Shown here one piece after another: positions 8,390 through 15,397 of a DNA stretch of 64,000 nucleotides. Origin of the DNA: Sphaerochaeta sp032144095 (GTDB taxonomy: Bacteria; Spirochaetota; Spirochaetia; Sphaerochaetales; Sphaerochaetaceae); the NCBI RefSeq assembly GCF_032144095.1, contig NZ_JAVSNJ010000001.1, forward strand, positions 464,483 to 528,482. The letters run 5' to 3'. Below the pieces are notes generated by a model. It searched no databases. It saw only the letters and a list, made by a program, of their open reading frames with translations, and was not told where the DNA came from. The position numbers were made by a program, and so were the translations under genes. Within the stretch, counting starts at the first letter, position 1, and the number at the start of each line of letters is the position of its first letter.

Positions 8390-8884
8390 GTGGATATACT
8401 CAATGATTGCCGATCGGTAATCTGTCAGCTCCAGGCGACCGAAAAAACGAAGGCGCTTCTTGAGGTGATAGATTCTTGCTCAATATTTGACACCTTACCT
8501 GATGTTGAACGCTTCAAACGAGGTGTGCTTCGTCGTGAACGCATACAAAGTACAGGAATTGGCCATGGGGTGGCTATCGCCCACGGCAAGATCCTGGGCC
8601 TGCATGAAGTGCATATTGCCTTGGGCCTCAGCCGGGATGGCATCGACTATGGTTCGGAAGATGGCATGCCTGTCCATCTGCTGTTTGTCATTGCCAGTTC
8701 TCCTTCCATCCAGCTGGAATACCTGCGTTCCCTCAGTGCGATCCTTCGTAGCGTTCGCAGTGAAGCGATGAGGGAGCACCTGCTCTCCTTGCAGGACCAC
8801 CAGATCGATGATGCCTGCCATAGGTTCTTCTCCATGATGGAGAGTCAGCATTTTGTCTGGCTGGGAAAGAATCAGGTACGGTAA
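8390..8884 (+). CDS. PTS EIIA type-2 domain protein (PtsN/fructose-like)
   Basis: A stand-alone EIIA domain of about 164 residues of the fructose/nitrogen PTS class. The signature 'STGIGHGVAIAHGKI' contains the histidine expected to take phosphate from HPr; the usual Pro of 'AIPHGK' is Ala here. 'ILRRERIQ'-type helix and 'LLFVIASS' strand are also typical. No EIIB, EIIC or rpoN gene lies next to it, so a regulatory PtsN-like role is more likely than sugar uptake. No ribosome site is seen before either possible start (GTG 8375 or GTG 8390). 8390 is chosen because the -10 box covers 8378-8383. The last 13 bases overlap the converging cyclo-ligase gene. Confidence 0.78.
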   Translation: MDILNDCRSVICQLQATEKTKALLEVIDSCSIFDTLPDVERFKRGVLRRERIQSTGIGHGVAIAHGKILGLHEVHIALGLSRDGIDYGSEDGMPVHLLFVIASSPSIQLEYLRSLSAILRSVRSEAMREHLLSLQDHQIDDACHRFFSMMESQHFVWLGKNQVR

Positions 8885-9453
8885 AAGAGCCCTGCACAAA
8901 GTACCTGTTTCACCTTACGGTCCCAGCTTTCGGTTGGGATGCTTTGTACCATCTGGTAGCCTCTGCATATCCCGATGGTAGCAATGGAGGGGAATTGCTG
9001 TAGGTATCTGTCGTAGAATCCCTTTCCCCTTCCCAGCCGCTCTCCTGAGGGTGTGTAGGCCATGGCAGGGACCAGGATGAGGGAGTGCTCGTCAATGGTG
9101 GCGATCTCTCCCCCTGTTGGCTCCATGATGCCCAGGCGGGAAGGTTCAAGGCCCTCTTCCCACCCTCCTTGAACCAGGTGGAATTGCAGGCCATCGGTGC
9201 CGTCTGGTTGTTGTATGCATCTTGGAAGGGCAAGCCTCTTATGCTGTAGGGCGTCTCTAAGGATAGGGGTTATATCCACTTCACTGGGCAGGGGCGAGAA
9301 GGCAAACAGGGTAGTGCAACCCATGTAGAGCGGGCTGTGCAACAAGGCTTCGACACTCTGCATATCCTCCACCACAAACCTGTTTGGAGGTATCTCCTTT
9401 GCCAGTTGTTTGAGCTTTGCCCTGAGCTGTTGTTTGCTTTCCATGCTGAACAT
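8872..9453 (-). CDS. fau: 5-formyltetrahydrofolate cyclo-ligase
   Basis: This enzyme turns 5-formyl-THF into 5,10-methenyl-THF with ATP, returning a storage folate to the one-carbon pool. The 193-residue length is normal. The N-terminal Arg/Lys-rich helix ('KQQLRAKLKQLAK'), the 'FSPLPSEVDITPIL' segment and the signature 'ERLGRGKGFYDRYLQ' near the end are diagnostic. The ATG at 9453 overlaps the stop of ecfT by one base, suggesting coupled translation; an internal ATG at 9444 is possible. It is the last gene of an ecfA-ecfT-cyclo-ligase operon, which raises the question whether that transporter handles a folate-related vitamin. Confidence 0.92.
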   Translation of the reverse strand: MFSMESKQQLRAKLKQLAKEIPPNRFVVEDMQSVEALLHSPLYMGCTTLFAFSPLPSEVDITPILRDALQHKRLALPRCIQQPDGTDGLQFHLVQGGWEEGLEPSRLGIMEPTGGEIATIDEHSLILVPAMAYTPSGERLGRGKGFYDRYLQQFPSIATIGICRGYQMVQSIPTESWDRKVKQVLCAGLFYRT

Positions 9454-10166
9454 TATAGCACAAATGGCAGGGTCAGGATGACAAGAGAGACTGTTCCAAT
9501 GGTCAGCCAGAAATCTGGTGCTGAGTAGGGCAGGGCCCTTCTTGCCCTGCTGGGGTCAAAGCTCCTCGCATCCAGGGCCCAGGCAAGCTCTTCTGCGCGG
9601 TCGAGCAACAGGGTGAAGATGCTCTCTCCCAATGAGGTGAGGTTCCGTATGGGATGGCGGTTTCTCTCCATCCTCGCTTTTCTTGCTGTGGTCACCTGGT
9701 TGGTGACGTCAAATATGAGAGGGACCATGGAGATGGTCAGCTCGATGGAGCTGGCTATTGCCCAGCCATCAACAAAGGGAATCTTGCTTAGCACGCTCCC
9801 CAACGAGCGGGCAAGGTCGTCCGGGGCTGTGGAGTCGGCCAGCAGCATCCCGCAGAGGATGATGGCCAGGAACCGGAGGCAGGCAGCAAGGGTGCCCAGA
9901 GGGCTTCTTGTTGCCAGGTATTCGGTGATGGCAATGATGACTGCCATGAAGAAAAAGAAGGTGAGCTCCTTGCCGTATCTGCGTAGAGGAAGGCGTTGGG
10001 TTAAGGAGAGTACTACTAGAGGCAGAAGCAGAATGAGCGCTAATTTGTATGGTGCTCTGGCAAGGGGTATGAGAAGTATCAGGACAGAGGCAACCTTGGC
10101 AAGAGGATTGCATCTGTTGAGGAAGGCCCTCTGTTCTCGGTAGTGGAAGATTAGGGCTTCAGCCAT
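9453..10166 (-). CDS. ecfT: ECF transporter transmembrane protein (EcfT)
   Basis: The T component of an energy-coupling-factor vitamin/metal importer, 237 residues with about five or six membrane helices ('VASVLILLIPLARAPYKLALILLLPLVVL', shown only in part by its start, and 'FFFFMAVIIAI'). The coupling helices that meet the ATPase carry 'TTARKARMERNRHP' and the Ala-Arg-Xxx pattern 'WALDARSFDPSRAR', close to the conserved A-R-G/S motifs. Start ATG 10166 has GAGGA upstream and overlaps the ecfA end by 16 bases. No S component is encoded here. Confidence 0.88.
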   Translation of the reverse strand: MAEALIFHYREQRAFLNRCNPLAKVASVLILLIPLARAPYKLALILLLPLVVLSLTQRLPLRRYGKELTFFFFMAVIIAITEYLATRSPLGTLAACLRFLAIILCGMLLADSTAPDDLARSLGSVLSKIPFVDGWAIASSIELTISMVPLIFDVTNQVTTARKARMERNRHPIRNLTSLGESIFTLLLDRAEELAWALDARSFDPSRARRALPYSAPDFWLTIGTVSLVILTLPFVL

Positions 10167-10912
10167 GTCAAATCCTCAAGTGCACACTCTTCGGGTACGT
10201 AGACACCATGCTCCTTGAAGAGGGGCCGTAGGAGAGAGGGAGGGCCCTGGGCCGCTACTGTGCCGCCTTCCAGGATGATCACCTTGTCAATGTATGCAAG
10301 GATTTTTTCAACCTCATGGCTTACCAGGATGATGGTGTGTCCCTCGTTTCTCAGCCTGAGAAGGGTTTTCAGTACCTGCACCACCGAGGGGTAGTCGAGG
10401 TTGGCAAAGGGCTCGTCCATGATGAGCAGCTTGGGCTCCATGACGAGGACCCCGGCAATGGAGAGGCGTCTCTTCTCTCCTCCGCTGAGGGCCCTTGGCC
10501 GTTGTTTCAGTTGTTTGGTGAGGTCAAGAAGGGCTACAACATCATCAAGGCGTTGTCGTTGGACCGGTAGGGGAAGTTGCAGGTTCTCCAGGCCGAAGAG
10601 GATGTCCCTCTCTACTGTCTGTCCCACTATCTGGGTTTCGGAATCCTGGAATACCAGACCGATGGACCTGAGGCGGGCCTTGCCATGGTGGGTCAGGTCC
10701 TCTCCCTCCAACAATATGGTCCCTGCTGTGGGTTTGAGAAGGCCTTTGATGCATTTGAGCAAGAGGCTTTTTCCTGATCCATTCGGGCCTGTGATGAGGC
10801 TTAGGGACCCCCTCTCTATGGCAAAGGAGATCTCTTTGAGTATGGGTTTTGCTGTTTCGAAGCCGAAACTTAGCCCCTCAAGCTGTAGGATAGGTTCTTC
10901 TTCTCGTTTCAT
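10151..10912 (-). CDS. ecfA: ECF transporter ATP-binding protein (EcfA)
   Basis: A 253-residue ABC ATPase of the energy-coupling-factor class. Walker A is 'GPNGSGKSLLLKCI', the Q-loop region 'GLVFQDSETQIVGQTVERDI' is the ECF-type variant, the signature is 'LSGGEKRRLSIAGVL', and Walker B is 'LLIMDEPFANLD'. The H-loop is 'ILVSHEV'. The frame runs back to 11029, but residues before the ATG at 10912 have no family similarity and would run towards the tRNA-Phe promoter. A single ATPase plus one T protein, without an S component, resembles bioMN or a module sharing S proteins from elsewhere. Confidence 0.9.
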   Translation of the reverse strand: MKREEEPILQLEGLSFGFETAKPILKEISFAIERGSLSLITGPNGSGKSLLLKCIKGLLKPTAGTILLEGEDLTHHGKARLRSIGLVFQDSETQIVGQTVERDILFGLENLQLPLPVQRQRLDDVVALLDLTKQLKQRPRALSGGEKRRLSIAGVLVMEPKLLIMDEPFANLDYPSVVQVLKTLLRLRNEGHTIILVSHEVEKILAYIDKVIILEGGTVAAQGPPSLLRPLFKEHGVYVPEECALEDLTWLKP

Positions 10913-10987
10913 CTTTTTTTGACTGTACCAGATGGTTCTTCTTTGAGCAAGATTATCCACCTCCAGCGCGAAAGTCTCCAAAAGGTG

Positions 10988-11017
10988 TTGACAAGAATTC
11001 TGGAATTGGGGTATACA
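10988..11017 (+). promoter_or_regulatory. Promoter of tRNA-Phe
   Basis: A consensus TTGACA (10988-10993) and TATACA (11012-11017) are separated by 18 bases. The tRNA begins 12 bases after the -10 box. Confidence 0.75.
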
Positions 11018-11029
11018 AGAGGAGGTCAA

Positions 11030-11102
11030 GCCGCTTTAGCTCAGTTGGTAGAGCAAAGGACTGAAAATCCTTGTGTCCTCGGTTCAATTCCGAGAGGCGG
11101 CA
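11030..11102 (+). tRNA. tRNA-Phe (anticodon GAA)
   Basis: A complete 73-base cloverleaf is visible. The acceptor stem GCCGCTT pairs with AGGCGGC, the D arm is GCTC AGTTGGTA GAGC, and the anticodon stem AAGGA/TCCTT encloses loop CTGAAAA with anticodon GAA. The T arm is CTCGG TTCAATT CCGAG. The discriminator is A and CCA is not encoded. It has its own promoter and terminator. Confidence 0.97.
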
Positions 11103-11110
11103 GACAACTT

Positions 11111-11139
11111 CCTGTTACAGAGATGTGGCAGGTTTTTTT
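11111..11139 (+). terminator. Terminator of tRNA-Phe
   Basis: A 9-bp stem (CCTGTTACA / TGTGGCAGG, two G-T pairs) with loop GAGA is followed by seven T. Confidence 0.88.
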
Positions 11140-11286
11140 ATGCAAAAAATGTGCAATAGCTTGGTTCAACAACAGAACCCAAGTTCTTGAAGTCATTTTT
11201 CCTAACCTCCTTATTCCCCTCTCTCCATATCAGCCAATCTATGCTAGGATAGTACTATCTATCATCTTTGGAGGTACTGGCTGCGT

Positions 11287-11637
11287 ATGAATGAACTACG
11301 AAAGAAATATGAAGAACTCCCAGAAGATGCTCCTGCCATGCAGATTGAACTGACGGCAGAGAGCCTTGAAAGGCGAGCCTACTCACCAATCCTTCTGTTG
11401 AAGGTCCCCCATTATAAGAGAATGAGAAAGGCCGATATGCTAGCAGAGTTCGATAGGGTAGTGGCTCTGGACCCTGGTTCCAAGGAACTCAAGGGTGTTG
11501 TTGCCATCAAAGACCCTGAGGAGATCAAGGAAAAGCACCTGTCCACCCTGTTGAACCAGTATCTGCTGCTGTGCAACCTCCGTAAGGGCCTTGCCTCAGC
11601 CTGGGATGTCATCAACGAACTGTATGAGGATGATTGA
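11287..11637 (+). CDS. Conserved hypothetical protein upstream of the FNR-like regulator
   Basis: A soluble 116-residue protein of no family I can name. It is mostly helical and charged, with a run of 'ERRAYSPILLLKVPHYKRMRKADMLAEF' type (only partly diagnostic) followed by 'VVALDPGSKELKGVVAIKDPEEIKEKH'. A GGAGG ribosome site is 11 bases before the ATG. Its stop overlaps the ATG of the FNR-like gene (TGATG), so the two are translationally coupled. No signal peptide, membrane segment or cysteine cluster is present. A partner or modulator of the regulator is possible, but only from context. Confidence 0.75.
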   Translation: MNELRKKYEELPEDAPAMQIELTAESLERRAYSPILLLKVPHYKRMRKADMLAEFDRVVALDPGSKELKGVVAIKDPEEIKEKHLSTLLNQYLLLCNLRKGLASAWDVINELYEDD

Positions 11638-12335
11638 TGGTAGCATGTTCTGGTTGTTCCAGTGGAACCTCCCTCTGCCTTTCCCATGTCCCCATCTTCC
11701 AGCATCTCGATGAGGGGCAGTTTGTCCGTGTTCAGCGCCTCATACGCCAACGCACCCTGGAAAATGGTGAGGTACTCTTCCGTGAAGGGGAGGTCTCCAA
11801 CCGTCTGATCATCATACGGGAAGGATCGCTGAAGCTGCTTCGCTATGGCAGCGAAGGGGAACAGCTCCTCCTTGATACGCTCTTTGCTGGGGATTTCTAT
11901 GGGGGTGATCAGCTTTTCAGTGAAAGCCACTGTCGCGAGACAGGAATAGCCTCTGAGAAGCTTGGCATATGCACCATAGCCAGCGAAGACATACGCACCC
12001 TCATGCTCAGCGATCCCCACATAGGCTTGAGTGTCATGACCTATCTCAACGGGAAGCTCGACCAATATCGACTCCAGCTGGAGATGCTCTCAACAAAAAA
12101 TGTAGAGAAACGCATTGCCATGTTCCTTCTGGAGTGGGTTCGGCGTACAAAAGAGGAGGTGGTACCCCTCTCCCAGGAGGAGATCGGCAACTCGATCCAC
12201 CTTACCAAGGAAACGGTCAACCGCAAGCTCTCCCAGATGCAGGAGAGAGGCCTTCTCTCCGTATCGGGGAAGAAACGCATCATTCTTTTGGATATTCCCA
12301 CATTGCATCTTCTCTCCGAAGGAATCGTAGAGTAG
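11637..12335 (+). CDS. Crp/FNR-family transcriptional regulator, probably Fe-S oxygen or NO sensor
   Basis: A 232-residue activator with a cyclic-nucleotide-type sensor barrel, a long dimer helix and a C-terminal HTH (about 178-206). N-terminal Cys4, Cys7 and Cys14 plus internal Cys112 in 'LGICTI' match the layout of the FNR [4Fe-4S] ligands (an N-terminal trio and one central Cys). The recognition helix reads 'TKETVNRKL', keeping the Glu and Arg that FNR uses to read TTGAT. The ATG at 11637 overlaps the previous stop; a TTG three bases earlier is also possible. A near-perfect FNR box sits directly downstream, before ric. It probably switches the ric-fprA operon in response to oxygen or NO. 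Confidence 0.88.
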   Translation: MVACSGCSSGTSLCLSHVPIFQHLDEGQFVRVQRLIRQRTLENGEVLFREGEVSNRLIIIREGSLKLLRYGSEGEQLLLDTLFAGDFYGGDQLFSESHCRETGIASEKLGICTIASEDIRTLMLSDPHIGLSVMTYLNGKLDQYRLQLEMLSTKNVEKRIAMFLLEWVRRTKEEVVPLSQEEIGNSIHLTKETVNRKLSQMQERGLLSVSGKKRIILLDIPTLHLLSEGIVE

Positions 12336-12348
12336 AATAGGGTGTATG

Positions 12349-12390
12349 TTGATTTAAATCATAGTCGGGCTAGTTTTTTCAAAGTATGCT
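12349..12390 (+). promoter_or_regulatory. FNR-type box with class II promoter for ric-fprA
   Basis: TTGATTTAAATCAT at 12349-12362 matches the FNR consensus TTGAT-N4-ATCAA with one change. A -10 box TATGCT lies at 12385-12390, predicting a start near 12397. The box centre (12355.5) would then be at about -41.5, the standard class II position where FNR replaces a -35 box. No -35 hexamer is evident. Confidence 0.72.
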
Positions 12391-12411
12391 GTCCATACTA
12401 GGAGATACCGG

Positions 12412-13098
12412 ATGAAAAACATGAAATTGTCACAGCTCGTAAAGGAGTATCCCTTTGCTACCATATTCCTCAACGAGAAGCAGATCGACTACTGCTGTGG
12501 TGGCGATCACATGCTCTATGAAGAGATAGCCAAGAAGAACTATGACCGCAAGACCTTCACCGATGAGCTTTCGGATTTCCTCAAGGATGCAGCGAGCAAA
12601 TACCAGGCAACAGTTGACCCCTCCCTCTATGAACTGGGCATTGATGAACTCATCGACCACATTGAAGCCACCCACCATATTGCAGAAAGGCTCTTGATCG
12701 AGCAGGTCGATGAGAAACTCAATACCATATTGCGTGTCCACTACAAGGCCCATAAGGATGAGCTACGGCTGGTCCACTCCCTGTTCAGTGACCTTCGCAA
12801 AGAGTTGCTGGAGCACTTTGCAGAGGAAGAGGAAGAGGTATTTCCTCTGCTGAAGCTGAAGGCAACAGCAGAATCCCTTGCACTGGTGGAATCCCTGGAG
12901 GGTGACCACGAGGCTGCAGGAAACCTTATCAAGCAACTGCAAAAGGCTACTGGTGACTTTACTCCACCAAAAGACGGATGCCCCACCTATGTGGCAACCT
13001 ATGCGTTGATGAAGTCACTGGTAGAGGATATATTTCTACATATATTTAAAGAGAACTCAATTCTCTTTCCCAAGTATGAAAAAGGAGCGAATCTATGA
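12412..13098 (+). CDS. ric: Iron-sulfur cluster repair di-iron protein (RIC/ScdA/YtfE)
   Basis: A 228-residue RIC protein that repairs Fe-S clusters damaged by NO or peroxide. The N-terminal ScdA domain has the conserved 'QIDYCCGGDHML' (Cys28, Cys29). The C-terminal hemerythrin-like four-helix bundle carries the iron-ligand His/Glu residues in 'HIEATHHIAERLL', 'VHYKAHKDEL', 'EHFAEEEEEVFP', 'LEGDHEAAG' and 'HIFKENSILFP'. GGAGA precedes the ATG. It follows the FNR-type promoter and overlaps fprA by four bases (ATGA), so the two defence proteins are co-translated. Confidence 0.95.
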   Translation: MKNMKLSQLVKEYPFATIFLNEKQIDYCCGGDHMLYEEIAKKNYDRKTFTDELSDFLKDAASKYQATVDPSLYELGIDELIDHIEATHHIAERLLIEQVDEKLNTILRVHYKAHKDELRLVHSLFSDLRKELLEHFAEEEEEVFPLLKLKATAESLALVESLEGDHEAAGNLIKQLQKATGDFTPPKDGCPTYVATYALMKSLVEDIFLHIFKENSILFPKYEKGANL

Positions 13099-14282
13099 AA
13101 CGAGCGATCAAGAACAATGTGTCCTGGGTTGGAAGAATTGACTGGGAACTCGAGACATTCCACGGGGATGACTACTCGGTAAACCATGGCTCTAGCCAAA
13201 ATGCGTATCTTATCCAGGAAGAGAAGACCGTACTCATCGACACCATCTGGAAACCCTATGAAAGGGAGTTCAGGGAAAACCTTGAACGTGAGATTGACCT
13301 CTCCAAGATCGACTTCATTGTCATGAACCATGGTGAAGTTGACCACAGTGGGGCCCTTCCCTACCTTATGGAGAAGATTCCCCACACCCCGATCTACTGC
13401 ACGGCAAACGCAGTGAAGTCCCTTGTAGGCCAATACCACCACCCCGAATGGAACTTCAAGGTGGTGAAGACCGGTGACAGCGTAGACATCGGAAACGGCA
13501 AAAGCCTCGTCTTTGTCGACATGAGAATGTTGCACTGGCCTGACAGCATGGCTACCTACATGACAGGGGACAACATCCTCTTCTCCAACGATGCATTTGG
13601 ACAACACTTTGCCATTGAAGAGCTCTTCAATGACAAGGCAGACCAGTGCCTGCTCTGGGAAGAAGCCCTCAAGTATTATGCCAACATCCTTGCCCCCTTC
13701 TCGCCTTTGGTGAAGCGCAAGATCGAGGAGATCGTGAGCCTGAACCTGCCCATCGACATCATCGCCCCAAGCCATGGTGCCATCTGGAGAGACAATCCCC
13801 TGCAGATCGTACAGAAGTACGCCCAGTGGGCCGATGACTATCAGGAAGACCAGATCACCATAGTCTACGATACGATGTGGGATGGTACCAAGACACTTGC
13901 CCACGCTCTTGCCAAGGAGATCCAGGCCCTTGCCCCTGAGACCAGGGTCAAGATATTCAACATCTCCCAGACAGACAAGAACGATATCATGACCCAGGTC
14001 TTCATCTCCAAGGCGATAGCCGTAGGGTCCCCGACAGTAGGGCAGAGCATCCTCTCCTCCGTAGCCGGTTGGATGCACTTCCTCTTCGAGCTGAAGCTCA
14101 AGAAAAAGAAGGCAGCTGTCTTTGGCTGTTACGGCTGGAGCGGTGAAGGTGTGCAGGTATTGGATGAATTGCTGGTCAAGTCTGGCTTTGAGGTCGTAGG
14201 ACCGAAAGTCAAGGTCAACTGGAATCCAAGGCCTGAGAACCTCAAGGAAATGAAGGGAATCGCTGAAGCACTCTGCAACTAG
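13095..14282 (+). CDS. fprA: FprA-type flavodiiron protein (O2/NO reductase)
   Basis: A 395-residue A-type flavoprotein that reduces oxygen to water or NO to N2O. The metallo-beta-lactamase part has the di-iron ligands His79, Glu81, Asp83 and His84 ('NHGEVDHSG'), 'MLHWPDSM', 'SNDAFG' and 'SHGAIW'. The flavodoxin part starts near residue 255 with 'ITIVYDTMWDGTKTLA' and includes 'AVGSPTVGQSIL' and 'FGCYGWSGEGV' for FMN. It ends without a rubredoxin domain, so an external donor is needed. It is coupled to ric and lies under the FNR-type promoter, and is followed by a terminator. Confidence 0.95.
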   Translation: MKRAIKNNVSWVGRIDWELETFHGDDYSVNHGSSQNAYLIQEEKTVLIDTIWKPYEREFRENLEREIDLSKIDFIVMNHGEVDHSGALPYLMEKIPHTPIYCTANAVKSLVGQYHHPEWNFKVVKTGDSVDIGNGKSLVFVDMRMLHWPDSMATYMTGDNILFSNDAFGQHFAIEELFNDKADQCLLWEEALKYYANILAPFSPLVKRKIEEIVSLNLPIDIIAPSHGAIWRDNPLQIVQKYAQWADDYQEDQITIVYDTMWDGTKTLAHALAKEIQALAPETRVKIFNISQTDKNDIMTQVFISKAIAVGSPTVGQSILSSVAGWMHFLFELKLKKKKAAVFGCYGWSGEGVQVLDELLVKSGFEVVGPKVKVNWNPRPENLKEMKGIAEALCN

Positions 14283-14308
14283 ATTCCTTCTGTTCGCCGA
14301 TGTGTATG

Positions 14309-14343
14309 GAGCTGTCCTCTCCTGGTGGAAGGGACAGCTCTTT
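14309..14343 (+). terminator. Terminator after fprA
   Basis: Stem GAGCTGTCC / GGACAGCTC (9 bp) with a 14-base loop is followed by TTT. Confidence 0.65.
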
Positions 14344-14400
14344 CCGTAATGCCGATTGCAGAGCCCAAGGCCCTCGTGATAGAATTCGGACGGAGGACCT

Positions 14401-15345
14401 ATGGATCGTACATGGCATCAGGCACTAAACTATGAGACGTTGGTCAAGGTAGCCAACAATTCCGAGGCCAAGGCTCTTGAAGCCTTTTCCAAGGCCCTCA
14501 TCCTACTCGATACAACCGAGCCCTTTCTACTTCATCTTGGCGAGTATGCCTCCCTGCTCAACATCGACCAGGGCCTTCTCAGCAAGGCCTATTATGACTG
14601 TCTGCCCGCCTTTGAAGCCATGGACAGTTCTGTACAGGTGCTCACCTGGGAGCATCCCCTCTGGCCTAAGCAGGTCAATGACTTTGCCTACTGTCCCCGA
14701 TTCCTCTATGTGCAAGGCAATGCTTCGCTGCTTTGCCAGCCCTCGATCGCAGTCATAGGTACCAGAAGTCCTTCCCTGGAAGGAAAGAAGCTTGCCTCAC
14801 TCTCTGCCATGGCGATAGGAAACCGTTCGTATGTAGTTGCCAGCGGCCTCGCCCTTGGCATCGATGGCATAGCGCACAAGAGTGCCCTGGACAATGGGTT
14901 TCCCACCTTTGCAGTCCTCGGTACCCCCCTGAACAGTTGCTATCCTCCTGAGCATGCGCTCTTGCAGCAAGAGATCGCGAAGCGTGGTGCATTGGTGAGC
15001 AGGTTCGCCCCTTGCTCGGCAACACAGAAGTGGTTCTTCCTGCTTCGCAACCGCCTGATGAGTGCCCTTTCCATGGCCTCGGTTGTGGTTGAGGACCGTG
15101 ATGGTGGAGGGGCTGTACGACAGGCATCCTTTGCCTTGGAACAGAAGAAGTACCTCTTCATCTACCAGAGCAGCGTGGACAACCATAGTTTCCTTTGGCC
15201 AAAGCAGTTCGCCAACAAACCCAGGGTCTTTGTAGTAAAACACGCCACCGATATCCCACGGGTCTTGGAGAAGGCTGTGAAGACCAAGGAGCAAGTTGGG
15301 AAAGTTACCCAAAAGAGCGTGCAACTCGACCTGTTCTCCCTCTAG
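14401..15345 (+). CDS. Divergent DprA/Smf-family DNA-processing protein with a C-terminal clamp-binding motif
   Basis: A 314-residue Rossmann-fold (SLOG-type) protein of the DprA/Smf family, which loads RecA on incoming single-stranded DNA in transformable bacteria. Family motifs are present: 'IAVIGTRSPS', 'VASGLALGIDGIAHKSAL', 'LNSCYPPEHALL' and 'LLRNRLMSALS'. The next segment, usually an SG-x-x-TA element, reads 'VEDRDGGGAVRQASFAL' and is clearly changed. There is no C-terminal winged-helix domain. Instead the chain ends in 'SVQLDLFSL', which includes QLDLF, a perfect match to the beta-clamp binding consensus QL(S/D)LF. A GGAGG ribosome site precedes the ATG. It is separated from alaS by a promoter. 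Confidence 0.85.
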   Translation: MDRTWHQALNYETLVKVANNSEAKALEAFSKALILLDTTEPFLLHLGEYASLLNIDQGLLSKAYYDCLPAFEAMDSSVQVLTWEHPLWPKQVNDFAYCPRFLYVQGNASLLCQPSIAVIGTRSPSLEGKKLASLSAMAIGNRSYVVASGLALGIDGIAHKSALDNGFPTFAVLGTPLNSCYPPEHALLQQEIAKRGALVSRFAPCSATQKWFFLLRNRLMSALSMASVVVEDRDGGGAVRQASFALEQKKYLFIYQSSVDNHSFLWPKQFANKPRVFVVKHATDIPRVLEKAVKTKEQVGKVTQKSVQLDLFSL

Positions 15346-15360
15346 TAACTCCAATCTGCC

Positions 15361-15390
15361 TTGACATGCATTCATTGGGGGTACTACTAT
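15361..15390 (+). promoter_or_regulatory. Promoter of alaS, possibly giving leaderless mRNA
   Basis: Consensus TTGACA (15361-15366) and TACTAT (15385-15390) are separated by 18 bases. The expected start, about 15397, is one base from the alaS ATG at 15398. Confidence 0.65.
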
Positions 15391-15397
15391 CTCACAT

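Noticed and set aside
12999..14078. 359-codon minus-strand frame opposite fprA
   Set aside because: It lies antisense to a clear flavodiiron gene and has no ribosome site or recognisable domain.
15346..15397. T-box leader before alaS
   Set aside because: The gap is only 52 bases and the promoter touches the start codon, leaving no room for a T-box.
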